Assembly: GCF_002419965.1 (NCBI RefSeq)
Contig: NZ_DIHC01000053.1
Span: 17,048-81,047, forward strand
Direction: 5' to 3'
Source of the DNA: Pseudomonas sp. UBA5706
GTDB taxonomy: Bacteria; Pseudomonadota; Gammaproteobacteria; Pseudomonadales; Pseudomonadaceae
DNA length: 64,000 bases
A program made the translations under genes and the position numbers. Below, piece after piece: positions 19,181 through 28,094 of the stretch. A model generated the notes under the pieces. That model did not search any database and was not told the DNA's origin. It saw only the letters and a list, made by a program, of their open reading frames with translations. Numbering within the stretch: position 1 is the stretch's first letter; every line of letters starts with the position of its first letter.

Positions 19181-19238
19181 ATTCGCCTTTAATCCTCAGA
19201 TAGCCAAGGCGGGTTCAGCTACCTGACAGGAGGCCCCC

Positions 19239-20777
19239 ATGGCCCATTCCGCCTTGCCAACCCCACCCATTTCCGAGGTTTACGACATTGCTGTGATCGG
19301 CGGTGGCATCAATGGCGTCGGCATCGCAGCGGATGCTTCGGGCCGCGGGCTCTCGGTGTTCCTTTGCGAAAAGGACGACCTGGCCAGCCACACCTCCTCA
19401 GCCAGTAGCAAGTTGATCCACGGCGGCCTGCGTTATCTGGAGCATTACGAGTTCCGCCTGGTGCGTGAAGCACTGGCCGAACGGGAAGTCCTGCTGGCAA
19501 AAGCGCCGCATATCGTTAAACCCATGCGCTTCGTTCTGCCCCATCGCCCGCACCTGCGGCCAGCGTGGATGATTCGCGCCGGTCTGTTCCTGTATGACCA
19601 CCTGGGTAAACGTGAAAAACTTCCGGCCTCGAAAAGCCTGCGCTTCGACCGCAACAGCCCTCTGAAGCCGAACATCACCCGCGGTTTCGAATATTCCGAC
19701 TGCTGGGTCGATGACGCGCGTCTGGTGGTGCTAAACGCGATGGCGGCGCGTGAGAATGGTGCCCATATACATACCGGGACGCGCTGTGTGAGCGCGAGTC
19801 GAAATGCCGGGCAATGGCACCTGAACATGGAACGTGCAGACGGCAGCCTGTTTTCGATTCGCGCCAAGGCGCTGGTCAACGCGGCCGGACCCTGGGTGGC
19901 GAAGTTCATTCGCGAAGATCTGAAGCTGGAGTCGCAATACGGAATTCGTTTGATTCAAGGCAGTCATTTGATCGTGCCCAAACTGTACGAGGGCGAGAAC
20001 GCATTCATTCTGCAAAACGAAGATCAGCGCATCGTATTCGCTATTCCGTATTTGGAGCGCTTTACCATCATCGGCACCACTGACCGCGAATACACGGGCG
20101 ATCCGTCGAAGGTGGCGATTACTGAGGGCGAGACCGATTACCTGCTGAAGATCGTTAATGAGCACTTCAACAAGCAACTCAGCCGGGCCGACATCGTTCG
20201 CACTTACTCAGGCGTGCGTCCGTTGTGCAATGACGAATCGGATAACCCGTCAGCGATCACCCGCGACTACACCCTGTCGCTGTCCGGCGACGCCGGCGAG
20301 GCACCTATCCTTTCGGTTTTCGGCGGCAAGCTGACGACTTATCGCAAGCTCGCTGAATCGGCCATGCAGCACTTGGCGCCGTTCTTTACGCAGATGAAAC
20401 CTGCCTGGACTGCCAAGGCCAGCCTCCCCGGCGGGGAGAATATGACTACGCCTGCGGCACTGGCGACCGAGTTGCAACAGCGCTGCCCGTGGCTTGCGGC
20501 CGAGACAGCCACGCGCTGGGCAATCACTTACGGCTCTCGCAGCTGGCGCATCGTCGAGGGCGCACAGGCGCTGACAGACCTGGGCGAACATCTGGGCGGT
20601 GGACTGTACGGCCGTGAAGTCGATTATCTGTGCGACGAGGAATGGGCAAGTACCGTCGAAGATATCCTGTGGCGCCGAACCAAACTGGGCCTGTCACTGG
20701 CCGAATCCGAGCAACAGGCGCTCAAGGATTACCTGCAGCAAGCCCAACTGCGTCGCTCGCGCGTGCAAGCCGCCTGA
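19239..20777 (+). CDS. glpD: Aerobic glycerol-3-phosphate dehydrogenase
   Basis: FAD-dependent enzyme on the inner membrane face that oxidises glycerol 3-phosphate to dihydroxyacetone phosphate and feeds ubiquinone. 512 residues. N-terminal FAD dinucleotide motif DIAVIGGGINGVGIA (about residues 17-31), the family signature SSASSKLIHGGLRYLEHYEF, and GVRPLCND further on. ATG 19239 is preceded by AGGAGGC. It has its own GlpR-like operators and ends in a strong hairpin at 20786-20824. Confidence 0.98.
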   Translation: MAHSALPTPPISEVYDIAVIGGGINGVGIAADASGRGLSVFLCEKDDLASHTSSASSKLIHGGLRYLEHYEFRLVREALAEREVLLAKAPHIVKPMRFVLPHRPHLRPAWMIRAGLFLYDHLGKREKLPASKSLRFDRNSPLKPNITRGFEYSDCWVDDARLVVLNAMAARENGAHIHTGTRCVSASRNAGQWHLNMERADGSLFSIRAKALVNAAGPWVAKFIREDLKLESQYGIRLIQGSHLIVPKLYEGENAFILQNEDQRIVFAIPYLERFTIIGTTDREYTGDPSKVAITEGETDYLLKIVNEHFNKQLSRADIVRTYSGVRPLCNDESDNPSAITRDYTLSLSGDAGEAPILSVFGGKLTTYRKLAESAMQHLAPFFTQMKPAWTAKASLPGGENMTTPAALATELQQRCPWLAAETATRWAITYGSRSWRIVEGAQALTDLGEHLGGGLYGREVDYLCDEEWASTVEDILWRRTKLGLSLAESEQQALKDYLQQAQLRRSRVQAA

Positions 20778-20785
20778 CTCAATGA

Positions 20786-20824
20786 GCCGCCCAAGGATCC
20801 GCAGGCCAGCGGTTCTTGGGCGGC
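20786..20824. terminator. Hairpin between convergent glpD and NEL gene
   Basis: A perfect 10-base stem GCCGCCCAAG/CTTGGGCGGC, with partial pairing continuing inward. It lacks long T-runs but is placed to end both convergent transcripts. Confidence 0.65.
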
Positions 20825-20841
20825 CTCAAACGTCGCCTTTG

Positions 20842-23800
20842 TCAAATCGGCAAGCGTGCGTACGCCTCTTCAGTCAGCGTCAGTAGCAGTGCCCGCTCGG
20901 CAGCGTTCATTTCCTGCATCAACCTGTTGCTCTGCTCTACATAAGCCTGCTCTCCAGATTGCGCTGATGCTTCCTCGGCCAGTGCAAGGCGGGTGTGGAA
21001 AGGTTCCGTCATGGCTTCGAAGCGTTCCGGATAGCGGTAATGAAGGTACTCCTGCCAGAAGTCACGTTCAGCGAGCGACTCGCAGACGCTTTCGCGGGTC
21101 TCGGCGCGGAACACGGCCAGCCGGGCATTATTGATGTCTTCTGACGTGACCCCGCTGAACATTTCATAGTGCAAGCTACTGGGTTGTGCGGGCAACCCGA
21201 GCGGTCCTGCCAGGCGGACCCTGTATGTCAGGTAGACCTCGATGTCATCGATGTTGATCCTGTTCTGACGACGCATCAGCTCTATGTGCCGGGATGCGGC
21301 ACGGTCCACTTCATCAAGGCGAAACAACGAGCGGCCGACGCGCATCAAATATTCCTCTTGCTCGGCGAGCGGCAGCCCGGCTGTCACGGTGTTTACATAG
21401 ATGCGGGTTTCGAGGTGGCTGAGCATCAGCAGCAGGCGGTCCTGACAGGTCCGCGGGCCGGAAACCTGGGTAAACAACAGGTTGCACAGCTCTTCGTTCT
21501 GAGCGCAGGCCTCCATGATCGTCCAGATGCGAGCCCGGTAATACACAGGATGGGCATGGAAATCCGAGGTATCGGCGAAGTCGGCAAGGAAACGAAAGAA
21601 GTCGTCCGAATTAGCCACATCCCGCAACGTCGCCCAGTAACCCTCACGTGCAGTGCGCAACTCGCCCACAGAGTCGACCAACCACTGTTCGCGGGCGACT
21701 TCATCGACAGCTCGATGGCTGGATAAGGTCACGCCGCCGGAAGCGTCGTCCTCTGAGACGTGCTCCCCGCTTGCAGTGTCCGTTTCAATCAGCGGATTGT
21801 CATGCACCGCCCTCCCCTGAAGACGGATTCGCAGACTGTGCACGTCCTGACGCAGATGACGCAGTCGATTGTTGCGTAAATCGGTCATGCCGCCCCACGG
21901 CAGGTTCTGCGCCCCAACGGGTAGCTCGGTCAAACCTGTGAACCGCAGCGAAACCTCACGCAGGCACAATAGGCGTTGCAACTCCGGAGCCTGGCCAAGA
22001 GGGTTGTGGCTGAGGTCAAGGTGTCGAAGACGTGTCAAGGTTGCCAGTCGGCGATTGCCTCCTGCGTCCATGACGATCTGATTATTGTTCAGGTGCAGTT
22101 GCTCAAGCTGTGCAAGATGCTCGATGCCTGAAGGAATGGATCTGAGTCGATTGTCGCGCAGGTCTAGTTCGACGAGGTTTCTGAAACGCTGAAGAAAGTC
22201 GGGGTTCAGTGCCGTCAACGACATATTGCGAAGCCTCAGACGGGTAACGTGGGGAAACTCCAGACCTGTCGGGAGTACCGGAAGGTTGCCCACGCGTTCG
22301 CCATCGATGGTCAACGCGAATCCGCCATTCAAGTGTTCTGGTATCTCGCGGCGCCAGCAACGGCGCAGGGCATTGGCAACCCTTTGCCGCCGCAGCCGAT
22401 CGAACACGCCGGTATGCTGCCCCTGCCACTGCTGCAAGCCCTCGCGCAGGCTGTCCAGGTGTTCATGAAGTTGATGGGTGTGCGCCCATAAATCGGTGTG
22501 TTGCGACGAAACCTCGAGCAGATAATGCTCGATGTCATTGTCGCTCATGCCCGGGAACACCTCCCTGATGCTTCGTCTGATCGCCTGTCGACTGCTCTCG
22601 GCGCGGCCGCTGAGCGGATAGCCAAGACGTCCGTCACCCCACCGGACCGGCGGCCGCACCCCTATGCCCACCGGCGTCTGGCCGATCAAGCGCGACGCCA
22701 ACTCGCGTTGACTGCCAGCCTTGTGCGCCAGCACATTGATAAGTCCGGCTTCGTCCAACTCAACGCTGCCCAGCAAGCGTTTTTGCCTGTCGTCCAGACA
22801 CAGAAGCAATGAAGACATCAGGCTGTCAGCGCCTGACGAAACGGGTTGCGCATGCCCCGGTGCAAGCATCGTGCGATAACCACGCCCACGTCTATAAATG
22901 TACAAAACCTGCGAAGCCCCCAAGGATCCCGTTTGCGCTTTCAAGGCGCCATCGGGCGAACCTTCGCGCAGCTCCACCCGCACCGTCGCCGGCCAAGGCG
23001 CCAGGTTTTCAATAAGGCCCAACGCAAGCTTTTCGGTATCAGCGGTCACCGCGGACGCCTGCCGCAAGCCGGCACACGCCCGATCCAGCCGGCTGTCGCG
23101 TGACAACCAGCGCGCCTGCTCGGCCAATGCCAGCGGCACGCGATGGTTTGCCAACATCTGCTCAACCTGCTCACCACTGGCCCGCTCGACGATTTCCTGC
23201 GCGCCGCGTGCCGTCAGCCCCGTGAAATCGCGCCTCAATAGCCGTTGCGCTTCGTCAGGGACGACCTGGCGCGAAGCGAAAACTTCCTCGAAGGCGTCAT
23301 CGCGCAATGCAGGGAATTGCTCATGCAGTTCGTAACGTTGCGCAGCATCCAGCAGACGTGCAGGCGGTGGCGCATTCTCGACGTGCAGACGGCGCAGGCG
23401 TCCTACGGTAAAGCCGGTGCTTTGCAGCACAGCGCGGGCGCCCTCATCGGACAACGCGCAAAAGCGTCGCCCCAGCCGCCGAAGCGCATGCCCCTCCCCG
23501 GTCCAGTAATGCGGCTGTTCCATTGCATGACGCCAGCCACCCGCGCCGTTATGTTCGAGCAGCGGTTCATGGGCGCCGCCACGCTGCGGGTGGACGATCC
23601 GTGTCGTGCCTTTAAGCTCATCCGTTCTGATCTGATACGTGGCATCGTGCAAGCGCAAGTGGGTGCGCTCGTCGACCCTGCCCTGTTGTCCCACCGCCAG
23701 CCCTGTGTCTTGCACCTCATAGGCACCAAGGTCATCGGCACAGAGCTTGAACCGCCCAGCTTCTGTGCATATCGGATACAGGCCATCGACGAATCGCGAA

Positions 23801-25203
23801 CGCTCCAGCACGCGGCCGATCACCGCACCGCCGGCAGAAAGGGCAGCAGTTGCGACCATGTTTTCAACAATGCCGAACAGGTGGCCCAGGGCCGCCTGCC
23901 GGTCGCCCAGTTGCCAATCCTGATAGCCTTCATACACCTCATCGGCAATCTGCACCGCCGCCACGCCCAGCATGGCCAAGCCCAGCCCAGGCACGACAAA
24001 CCCCGCAAGATTGAGCAGGCTCAGACCGGCATCCAGGTACGCCTGCTGCCGCTCGACTTGCGTCTGGCGGTTTTCATCGTCGGTCGGTACAGCCAGCACC
24101 CTGGCATCATCGAAGATCGTGTCGATGCGCTGTTTACCCAGGTATTGGAACAAAGGCTGTTCGATGGCGCGATGACGGCCATCGAGTTGCAATGCGGTCG
24201 ATGGAGCGGTCATGGCGGCCACTTGATTCAACGTCATTACGAAGGCAGCACGATCGCGCTCGCCTATGAAGCGCATGAAGAATTCGCGGTACTGCGCCTT
24301 ACGCAGTCGTAAGCCTAATGCCAGGTAAAACGCTGACCAGGAACCGTGCAGTTGCAGGGCGCCAATCGGGTCATCGGGAATCCAGACGATCAGGCTTTCA
24401 ATAGAGGCGTCGGTCGGACGTGCTCGAACCTCGAAGGCGATGACACCAAAAATCGTCTTGCCCAGCAGCATGACCTGGCGGGGCGTCAGAACCGCCGGGT
24501 CGCTTGGCACAATCGGATCGCGGGCCGCGACCGGCAACAGGCGCCGATAAGTACGCTGGCTTATCTGCCCCTTCAATGCTGCCAGCCGAATCGTCACATC
24601 CAGCTGCGCACGCGGCGCTTCTTCGAGCAACGCCAGCACCGCCTTGCGCGCAGCCTCATCGGGTGTACCGTCAGCGCGCTGCGGCCGCAGCCTCTCGCCA
24701 AGGATCCGCTGGTACTTGCCACCCAGGTCAAGCTCACGACACAACCGAGCAAACTCCTCGAACCCGACCTCCAGCGCTTGATTGGATGCCGTGCGTAGCG
24801 TTGAACGGACAAACGCATTTTGTTTCGTCTCATCTACGGTGAAGTTCAGCAGGGCCGCCGTGAGCAGGTTTTGCTCGGTGGTAAGGGTCCGATAGGGTGG
24901 GGAAAGGCTGGCCACTACTGGGGGTTGTGCAAGCCTGCGCACAGACTGAACAGCGCTGCGGCGGGCGTCGACCTCCACGGCAAATCGATCCTGCATGGCC
25001 TTTTCCAGCAGCGGGGTGGCGAAGGCCTCCAGCGTCGGGACGAATTGGATCAGCTGACGCAGGTGCTGCGCATTGGTTTCCTGCTGTCGGAGTGCGCGAT
25101 GCAGCGCTCGCAACTTTTCGATAGAGGTGTTTCGCATCCAGGCAGGCACCTGCTTGGCGATAAGTGCATCGATGGAGTCCATCGGAATACTGGAGTTCGT
25201 CAT
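20842..25203 (-). CDS. Large LRR protein with NEL-type E3 ubiquitin ligase domain
   Basis: A 1453-residue protein. ATG 25203 has GGTGA 6 bases upstream; the frame opens further upstream without a site. The long N-terminal region contains a hydrophobic, Gly-rich helical stretch (about residues 395-470) and resembles the N-terminal domain of large Pseudomonas toxins of DUF6543 type. Leucine-rich repeats occupy about residues 970-1110 (LVELDLRDNRLRSIP, LEQLHLNNNQI, LRHLDLSHNPL). The C-terminal 280 residues match the IpaH/SspH/SlrP NEL domain: TCQDR with predicted catalytic C1253 and D1255, then SLFRLDEVD, IDDIEVYLTYR and FSGVTSEDI. NEL ligases transfer ubiquitin in host cells. No secretion genes or chaperone are nearby and no signal peptide is seen. 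Confidence 0.85.
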   Translation of the reverse strand: MTNSSIPMDSIDALIAKQVPAWMRNTSIEKLRALHRALRQQETNAQHLRQLIQFVPTLEAFATPLLEKAMQDRFAVEVDARRSAVQSVRRLAQPPVVASLSPPYRTLTTEQNLLTAALLNFTVDETKQNAFVRSTLRTASNQALEVGFEEFARLCRELDLGGKYQRILGERLRPQRADGTPDEAARKAVLALLEEAPRAQLDVTIRLAALKGQISQRTYRRLLPVAARDPIVPSDPAVLTPRQVMLLGKTIFGVIAFEVRARPTDASIESLIVWIPDDPIGALQLHGSWSAFYLALGLRLRKAQYREFFMRFIGERDRAAFVMTLNQVAAMTAPSTALQLDGRHRAIEQPLFQYLGKQRIDTIFDDARVLAVPTDDENRQTQVERQQAYLDAGLSLLNLAGFVVPGLGLAMLGVAAVQIADEVYEGYQDWQLGDRQAALGHLFGIVENMVATAALSAGGAVIGRVLERSRFVDGLYPICTEAGRFKLCADDLGAYEVQDTGLAVGQQGRVDERTHLRLHDATYQIRTDELKGTTRIVHPQRGGAHEPLLEHNGAGGWRHAMEQPHYWTGEGHALRRLGRRFCALSDEGARAVLQSTGFTVGRLRRLHVENAPPPARLLDAAQRYELHEQFPALRDDAFEEVFASRQVVPDEAQRLLRRDFTGLTARGAQEIVERASGEQVEQMLANHRVPLALAEQARWLSRDSRLDRACAGLRQASAVTADTEKLALGLIENLAPWPATVRVELREGSPDGALKAQTGSLGASQVLYIYRRGRGYRTMLAPGHAQPVSSGADSLMSSLLLCLDDRQKRLLGSVELDEAGLINVLAHKAGSQRELASRLIGQTPVGIGVRPPVRWGDGRLGYPLSGRAESSRQAIRRSIREVFPGMSDNDIEHYLLEVSSQHTDLWAHTHQLHEHLDSLREGLQQWQGQHTGVFDRLRRQRVANALRRCWRREIPEHLNGGFALTIDGERVGNLPVLPTGLEFPHVTRLRLRNMSLTALNPDFLQRFRNLVELDLRDNRLRSIPSGIEHLAQLEQLHLNNNQIVMDAGGNRRLATLTRLRHLDLSHNPLGQAPELQRLLCLREVSLRFTGLTELPVGAQNLPWGGMTDLRNNRLRHLRQDVHSLRIRLQGRAVHDNPLIETDTASGEHVSEDDASGGVTLSSHRAVDEVAREQWLVDSVGELRTAREGYWATLRDVANSDDFFRFLADFADTSDFHAHPVYYRARIWTIMEACAQNEELCNLLFTQVSGPRTCQDRLLLMLSHLETRIYVNTVTAGLPLAEQEEYLMRVGRSLFRLDEVDRAASRHIELMRRQNRINIDDIEVYLTYRVRLAGPLGLPAQPSSLHYEMFSGVTSEDINNARLAVFRAETRESVCESLAERDFWQEYLHYRYPERFEAMTEPFHTRLALAEEASAQSGEQAYVEQSNRLMQEMNAAERALLLTLTEEAYARLPI

Positions 25204-25308
25204 TCTGTTCACCGAATTTAAATATTCGGCGAGGTTCCACAAACGGCCGGACGCCAGTGCGGTATATAAATCAACTACCCATAGACACATCTATGCGATG
25301 CGGACGCG

Positions 25309-25322
25309 TTCGGAGTTCCGAA
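25309..25322 (+). promoter_or_regulatory. AauR upstream activating sequence
   Basis: TTCGGAGTTCCGAA is a perfect match to TTCGG-N4-CCGAA, the inverted repeat reported for AauR in P. putida. It lies 107-120 bases upstream of the sigma-54 promoter of aatJ, a normal distance for an enhancer site. aauR is in the same locus. Confidence 0.85.
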
Positions 25323-25428
25323 CATCCCGCCCTCTTGCAGTCGGTATCCCGGACAACAAACTGCTCAAAGGCCCAGGATTTTTAAAAAATTTCCAGTATA
25401 AACAGAAGGTTATATATGGCTTCCTTCC

Positions 25429-25444
25429 TGGCATGACTCATGCT
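25429..25444 (+). promoter_or_regulatory. Sigma-54 promoter of aatJQMP
   Basis: TGGCATG-N4-ATGCT, with GG and GC exactly 12 bases apart as required for the -24/-12 element. It lies about 118 bases before the aatJ start, downstream of a perfect AauR site. Confidence 0.8.
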
Positions 25445-25561
25445 CTACACTGATCACGATTGCTTCGATGTAGCGAGTCGCCTTATTGGGCCGCCGTTGT
25501 AGCGTTCTGAAACGAAAGGGCCGACCGGCCCCATAAAAAAAACAAAGTCGAGGATTACTAG

Positions 25562-26491
25562 ATGCGTATCGTTCCCCACATTTTGGGCGCAGCCATTGCT
25601 GCCGCCGCTTTGATCAGCACCCCAGTGTCCGCCGCCGAGCTGACTGGCACTCTGAAGAAAATCAACGAGTCGGGCACCATCACCCTCGGTCACCGCGACT
25701 CGTCGATTCCGTTCTCTTACATCGCCGACGCTTCCGGCGTCCCGGTCGGCTACTCCCACGACATCCAGCTGGCTATCGTCGAGGGAATCAAAAAAGACCT
25801 GAACAAGCCTGACCTGAAGGTCAAGTACAACCTGGTAACGTCGCAAACCCGTATCCCGCTGATTCAGAACGGCACTGCAGACATCGAGTGTGGTTCCACC
25901 ACCAACAACGCCGAACGTGCCCAGCAGGTCGATTTCACGGTCAATATCTTTGAAATCGGCACACGTCTGCTGGTCAAGAAAGACAAAGATGGCAAGCCGA
26001 CTTACAACGATTTTGCTGACCTGAAGGGCAAGAACGTCGTTACCACCGCCGGCACCACCTCCGAACGCATTATCAAAGCGATGAATGCCGACAAGCAGAT
26101 GGGCATGAACGTCATCTCCGCCAAAGACCACGGCGAATCCTTCCAAATGCTTGAGAGTGGCCGCGCTGTCGCCTTCATGATGGACGACGCCCTGCTGGCG
26201 GGTGAAGAAGCCAAGGCCAAGAAACCCGACGACTGGGTTATTACCGGCACTCCACAGTCCTTTGAAGCCTACGCGTGCATGGTTCGCAAAGAGGACCCGG
26301 CTTTCAAGAAAGCCGTGGATGACGCCATTGTCGGTCTGTACAAATCCGGCGAGATCAACAAGATCTACAGCAAGTGGTTTGAAAGCCCGATTCCACCTAA
26401 AAGCCTGAACCTCAACTTCCCGATGAGCGAAAAGGTTAAAGAGCTGATCGCCAATCCGAGCGACAAGCCGGCTCCAGACGTAAAAATCTGA
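25562..26491 (+). CDS. aatJ: Glutamate/aspartate-binding periplasmic protein AatJ
   Basis: Solute-binding protein of the acidic amino acid ABC importer (GltI family). 309 residues. Cleavable signal peptide of about 24 residues ending SAAE (AAIAAAALISTPVSA). Family 3 binding-protein motifs include GHRDSSIPFSYI, GYSHDI, and the ligand-contact stretch ECGSTTNNAERAQQVDFT. It heads a four-gene operon; a very stable hairpin separates it from aatQ, which usually gives more binding protein than permease. The AauR site and sigma-54 promoter upstream imply induction by Asp/Glu. Confidence 0.95.
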   Translation: MRIVPHILGAAIAAAALISTPVSAAELTGTLKKINESGTITLGHRDSSIPFSYIADASGVPVGYSHDIQLAIVEGIKKDLNKPDLKVKYNLVTSQTRIPLIQNGTADIECGSTTNNAERAQQVDFTVNIFEIGTRLLVKKDKDGKPTYNDFADLKGKNVVTTAGTTSERIIKAMNADKQMGMNVISAKDHGESFQMLESGRAVAFMMDDALLAGEEAKAKKPDDWVITGTPQSFEAYACMVRKEDPAFKKAVDDAIVGLYKSGEINKIYSKWFESPIPPKSLNLNFPMSEKVKELIANPSDKPAPDVKI

Positions 26492-26507
26492 TTCCTGACT
26501 AACCTTG

Positions 26508-26535
26508 CGCCTGAGGGAGCCCTCTCCCTCAGGCG
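26508..26535 (+). terminator. Intra-operon hairpin after aatJ
   Basis: A perfect 12-base stem (CGCCTGAGGGAG/CTCCCTCAGGCG) with a 4-base loop and no T-run, 16 bases after the aatJ stop. It probably stabilises aatJ mRNA and lowers permease expression rather than ending transcription fully. Confidence 0.75.
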
Positions 26536-26682
26536 TCTGTTACTACCTGCTGGTTTGTTTGGAACACTCGACCGAGCGGTTTTCGAGCTGATCGTGTGTG
26601 CCTGAGGTTTTCGACGTCAGGCGGAAAAGGATCTTCCCCAAGCGGGTGTCTGTACATTGATCGATCTCGAGGGGAGACCCTG

Positions 26683-27429
26683 ATGAATTACAACTGGGAC
26701 TGGAGCGTGTTCTTCAAGTCCACTGGCGTTGGCAGCGAGACCTATCTGGACTGGTACATTTCCGGTCTGGGCTGGACCATCGGCATCTCCATCGTCGCCT
26801 GGATCATCGCATTAACCCTAGGCTCGGTGCTCGGCGTCATGCGCACGGTGCCCAACCGCATCGTGTCTACGATCGCCACGGTCTATGTGGAAATCTTCCG
26901 CAACGTGCCACTGCTGGTGCAGCTGTTCATCTGGTACTTTCTGGTGCCGGACTTGCTGCCCGACAACCTTCAGCAGTGGTACAAGCAGGACCTCAACCCG
27001 ACGACCTCGGCCTTCCTGAGCGTGGTCGTGTGCCTGGGCCTGTTCACCGCGGCGCGGGTTTGCGAACAAGTGCGTACCGGTATCGAGGCGTTGCCTCGCG
27101 GCCAGGAATCTGCCGCGCGCGCCATGGGCTTCAAGCTGCCGCAGATCTACTGGAACGTGCTACTGCCGCAGGCTTACCGGATCATCATCCCGCCGCTCAC
27201 GTCCGAATTCCTCAACGTGTTCAAGAACTCGTCGGTGGCGTCGTTGATCGGCCTGATGGAGTTGCTGGCGCAGACCAAACAGACCGCCGAGTTTTCCGCG
27301 AACCTGTTTGAAGCTTTCACCCTGGCGACGCTGATCTACTTCACGCTGAACATGAGCCTGATGCTGCTCATGCGTCTGATCGAGAAGAAAGTCGCAGTGC
27401 CGGGCCTGATTTCCGTGGGAGGTAAATAA
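26683..27429 (+). CDS. aatQ: Glutamate/aspartate ABC permease AatQ
   Basis: Inner-membrane permease subunit of the GltJ type. 248 residues with about five membrane segments (IGISIVAWIIALTLGSVLGV and others). The cytoplasmic EAA loop that docks the ATPase reads EALPRGQESAARAMGF. ATG 26683 is preceded by GAGGGGAG. Its stop codon shares one base with the aatM start, so the permease pair is translationally coupled. Confidence 0.95.
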   Translation: MNYNWDWSVFFKSTGVGSETYLDWYISGLGWTIGISIVAWIIALTLGSVLGVMRTVPNRIVSTIATVYVEIFRNVPLLVQLFIWYFLVPDLLPDNLQQWYKQDLNPTTSAFLSVVVCLGLFTAARVCEQVRTGIEALPRGQESAARAMGFKLPQIYWNVLLPQAYRIIIPPLTSEFLNVFKNSSVASLIGLMELLAQTKQTAEFSANLFEAFTLATLIYFTLNMSLMLLMRLIEKKVAVPGLISVGGK

Positions 27430-28094
27430 TGGACTTCTCTGGCGTCATTCCGGCCATTCCGGGCCTGTGGAACGGCATGCTCATGACCTTGCAACTGATG
27501 GTCATGGGCGTGGTAGGCGGCATTATCCTCGGTACGCTTCTGGCGCTGATGCGGCTGTCGTCGAGCAAGTGGATGTCACGCCTCGCCGGCGCCTACGTCA
27601 ACTACTTCCGCTCGATTCCGCTGCTGCTGGTCATCACCTGGTTCTACCTGGCAGTGCCGTTCGTACTGCGCTGGATCACAGGGCAAGACACTCCGATCGG
27701 AGCGTTCACGTCGTGCGTCGTGGCATTCATGATGTTCGAAGCGGCGTACTTCTGCGAAATCGTGCGTGCCGGAGTGCAATCGATCTCCCGCGGCCAGATG
27801 GGTGCTGCGCAAGCGCTGGGCATGACCTACGGGCAGATGATGCGCCTGATTATCCTGCCGCAGGCATTCCGCAAGATGACCCCGCTGCTGCTGCAGCAGA
27901 GCATCATCCTGTTCCAGGACACCTCGCTGGTCTACACGGTCGGTCTGGTCGACTTCCTTAATTCGGCCCGCTCCAGTGGCGACATCATTGGCCGCTCCAA
28001 TGAATTCCTGATCGTCGCCGGTCTGGTGTACTTCACGATCAGCTTCGCCGCTTCGCGTCTGGTCAAGCTCATGCAAAAAAGGTTAGCCGTATGA
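27429..28094 (+). CDS. aatM: Glutamate/aspartate ABC permease AatM
   Basis: Second permease subunit, GltK type. 221 residues with about five membrane segments; the EAA loop is QSISRGQMGAAQALGM. It begins in the TAATG junction with aatQ and overlaps aatP by 4 bases. With AatQ it forms the heterodimeric channel. Confidence 0.95.
   Translation: MDFSGVIPAIPGLWNGMLMTLQLMVMGVVGGIILGTLLALMRLSSSKWMSRLAGAYVNYFRSIPLLLVITWFYLAVPFVLRWITGQDTPIGAFTSCVVAFMMFEAAYFCEIVRAGVQSISRGQMGAAQALGMTYGQMMRLIILPQAFRKMTPLLLQQSIILFQDTSLVYTVGLVDFLNSARSSGDIIGRSNEFLIVAGLVYFTISFAASRLVKLMQKRLAV

Larger units (their letters stand above)
18906..19238. other. glpR-glpD intergenic region
   Basis: Holds degenerate REP-like sequence at 18930-19020, the glpR terminator and the glpD operator/promoter. 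No gene is seen in it. Confidence 0.6.
25204..25561. other. Divergent control region of NEL gene and aatJ
   Basis: A 358-base gap that carries the AauR-type site and sigma-54 promoter described separately. It is more AT-rich than average around 25260-25290 and 25380-25420. No gene is seen here. Confidence 0.6.

Noticed and set aside
23245..24312. 355-codon plus-strand frame inside the NEL gene
   Set aside because: Antisense to a gene with clear domains; no start signal or family content.
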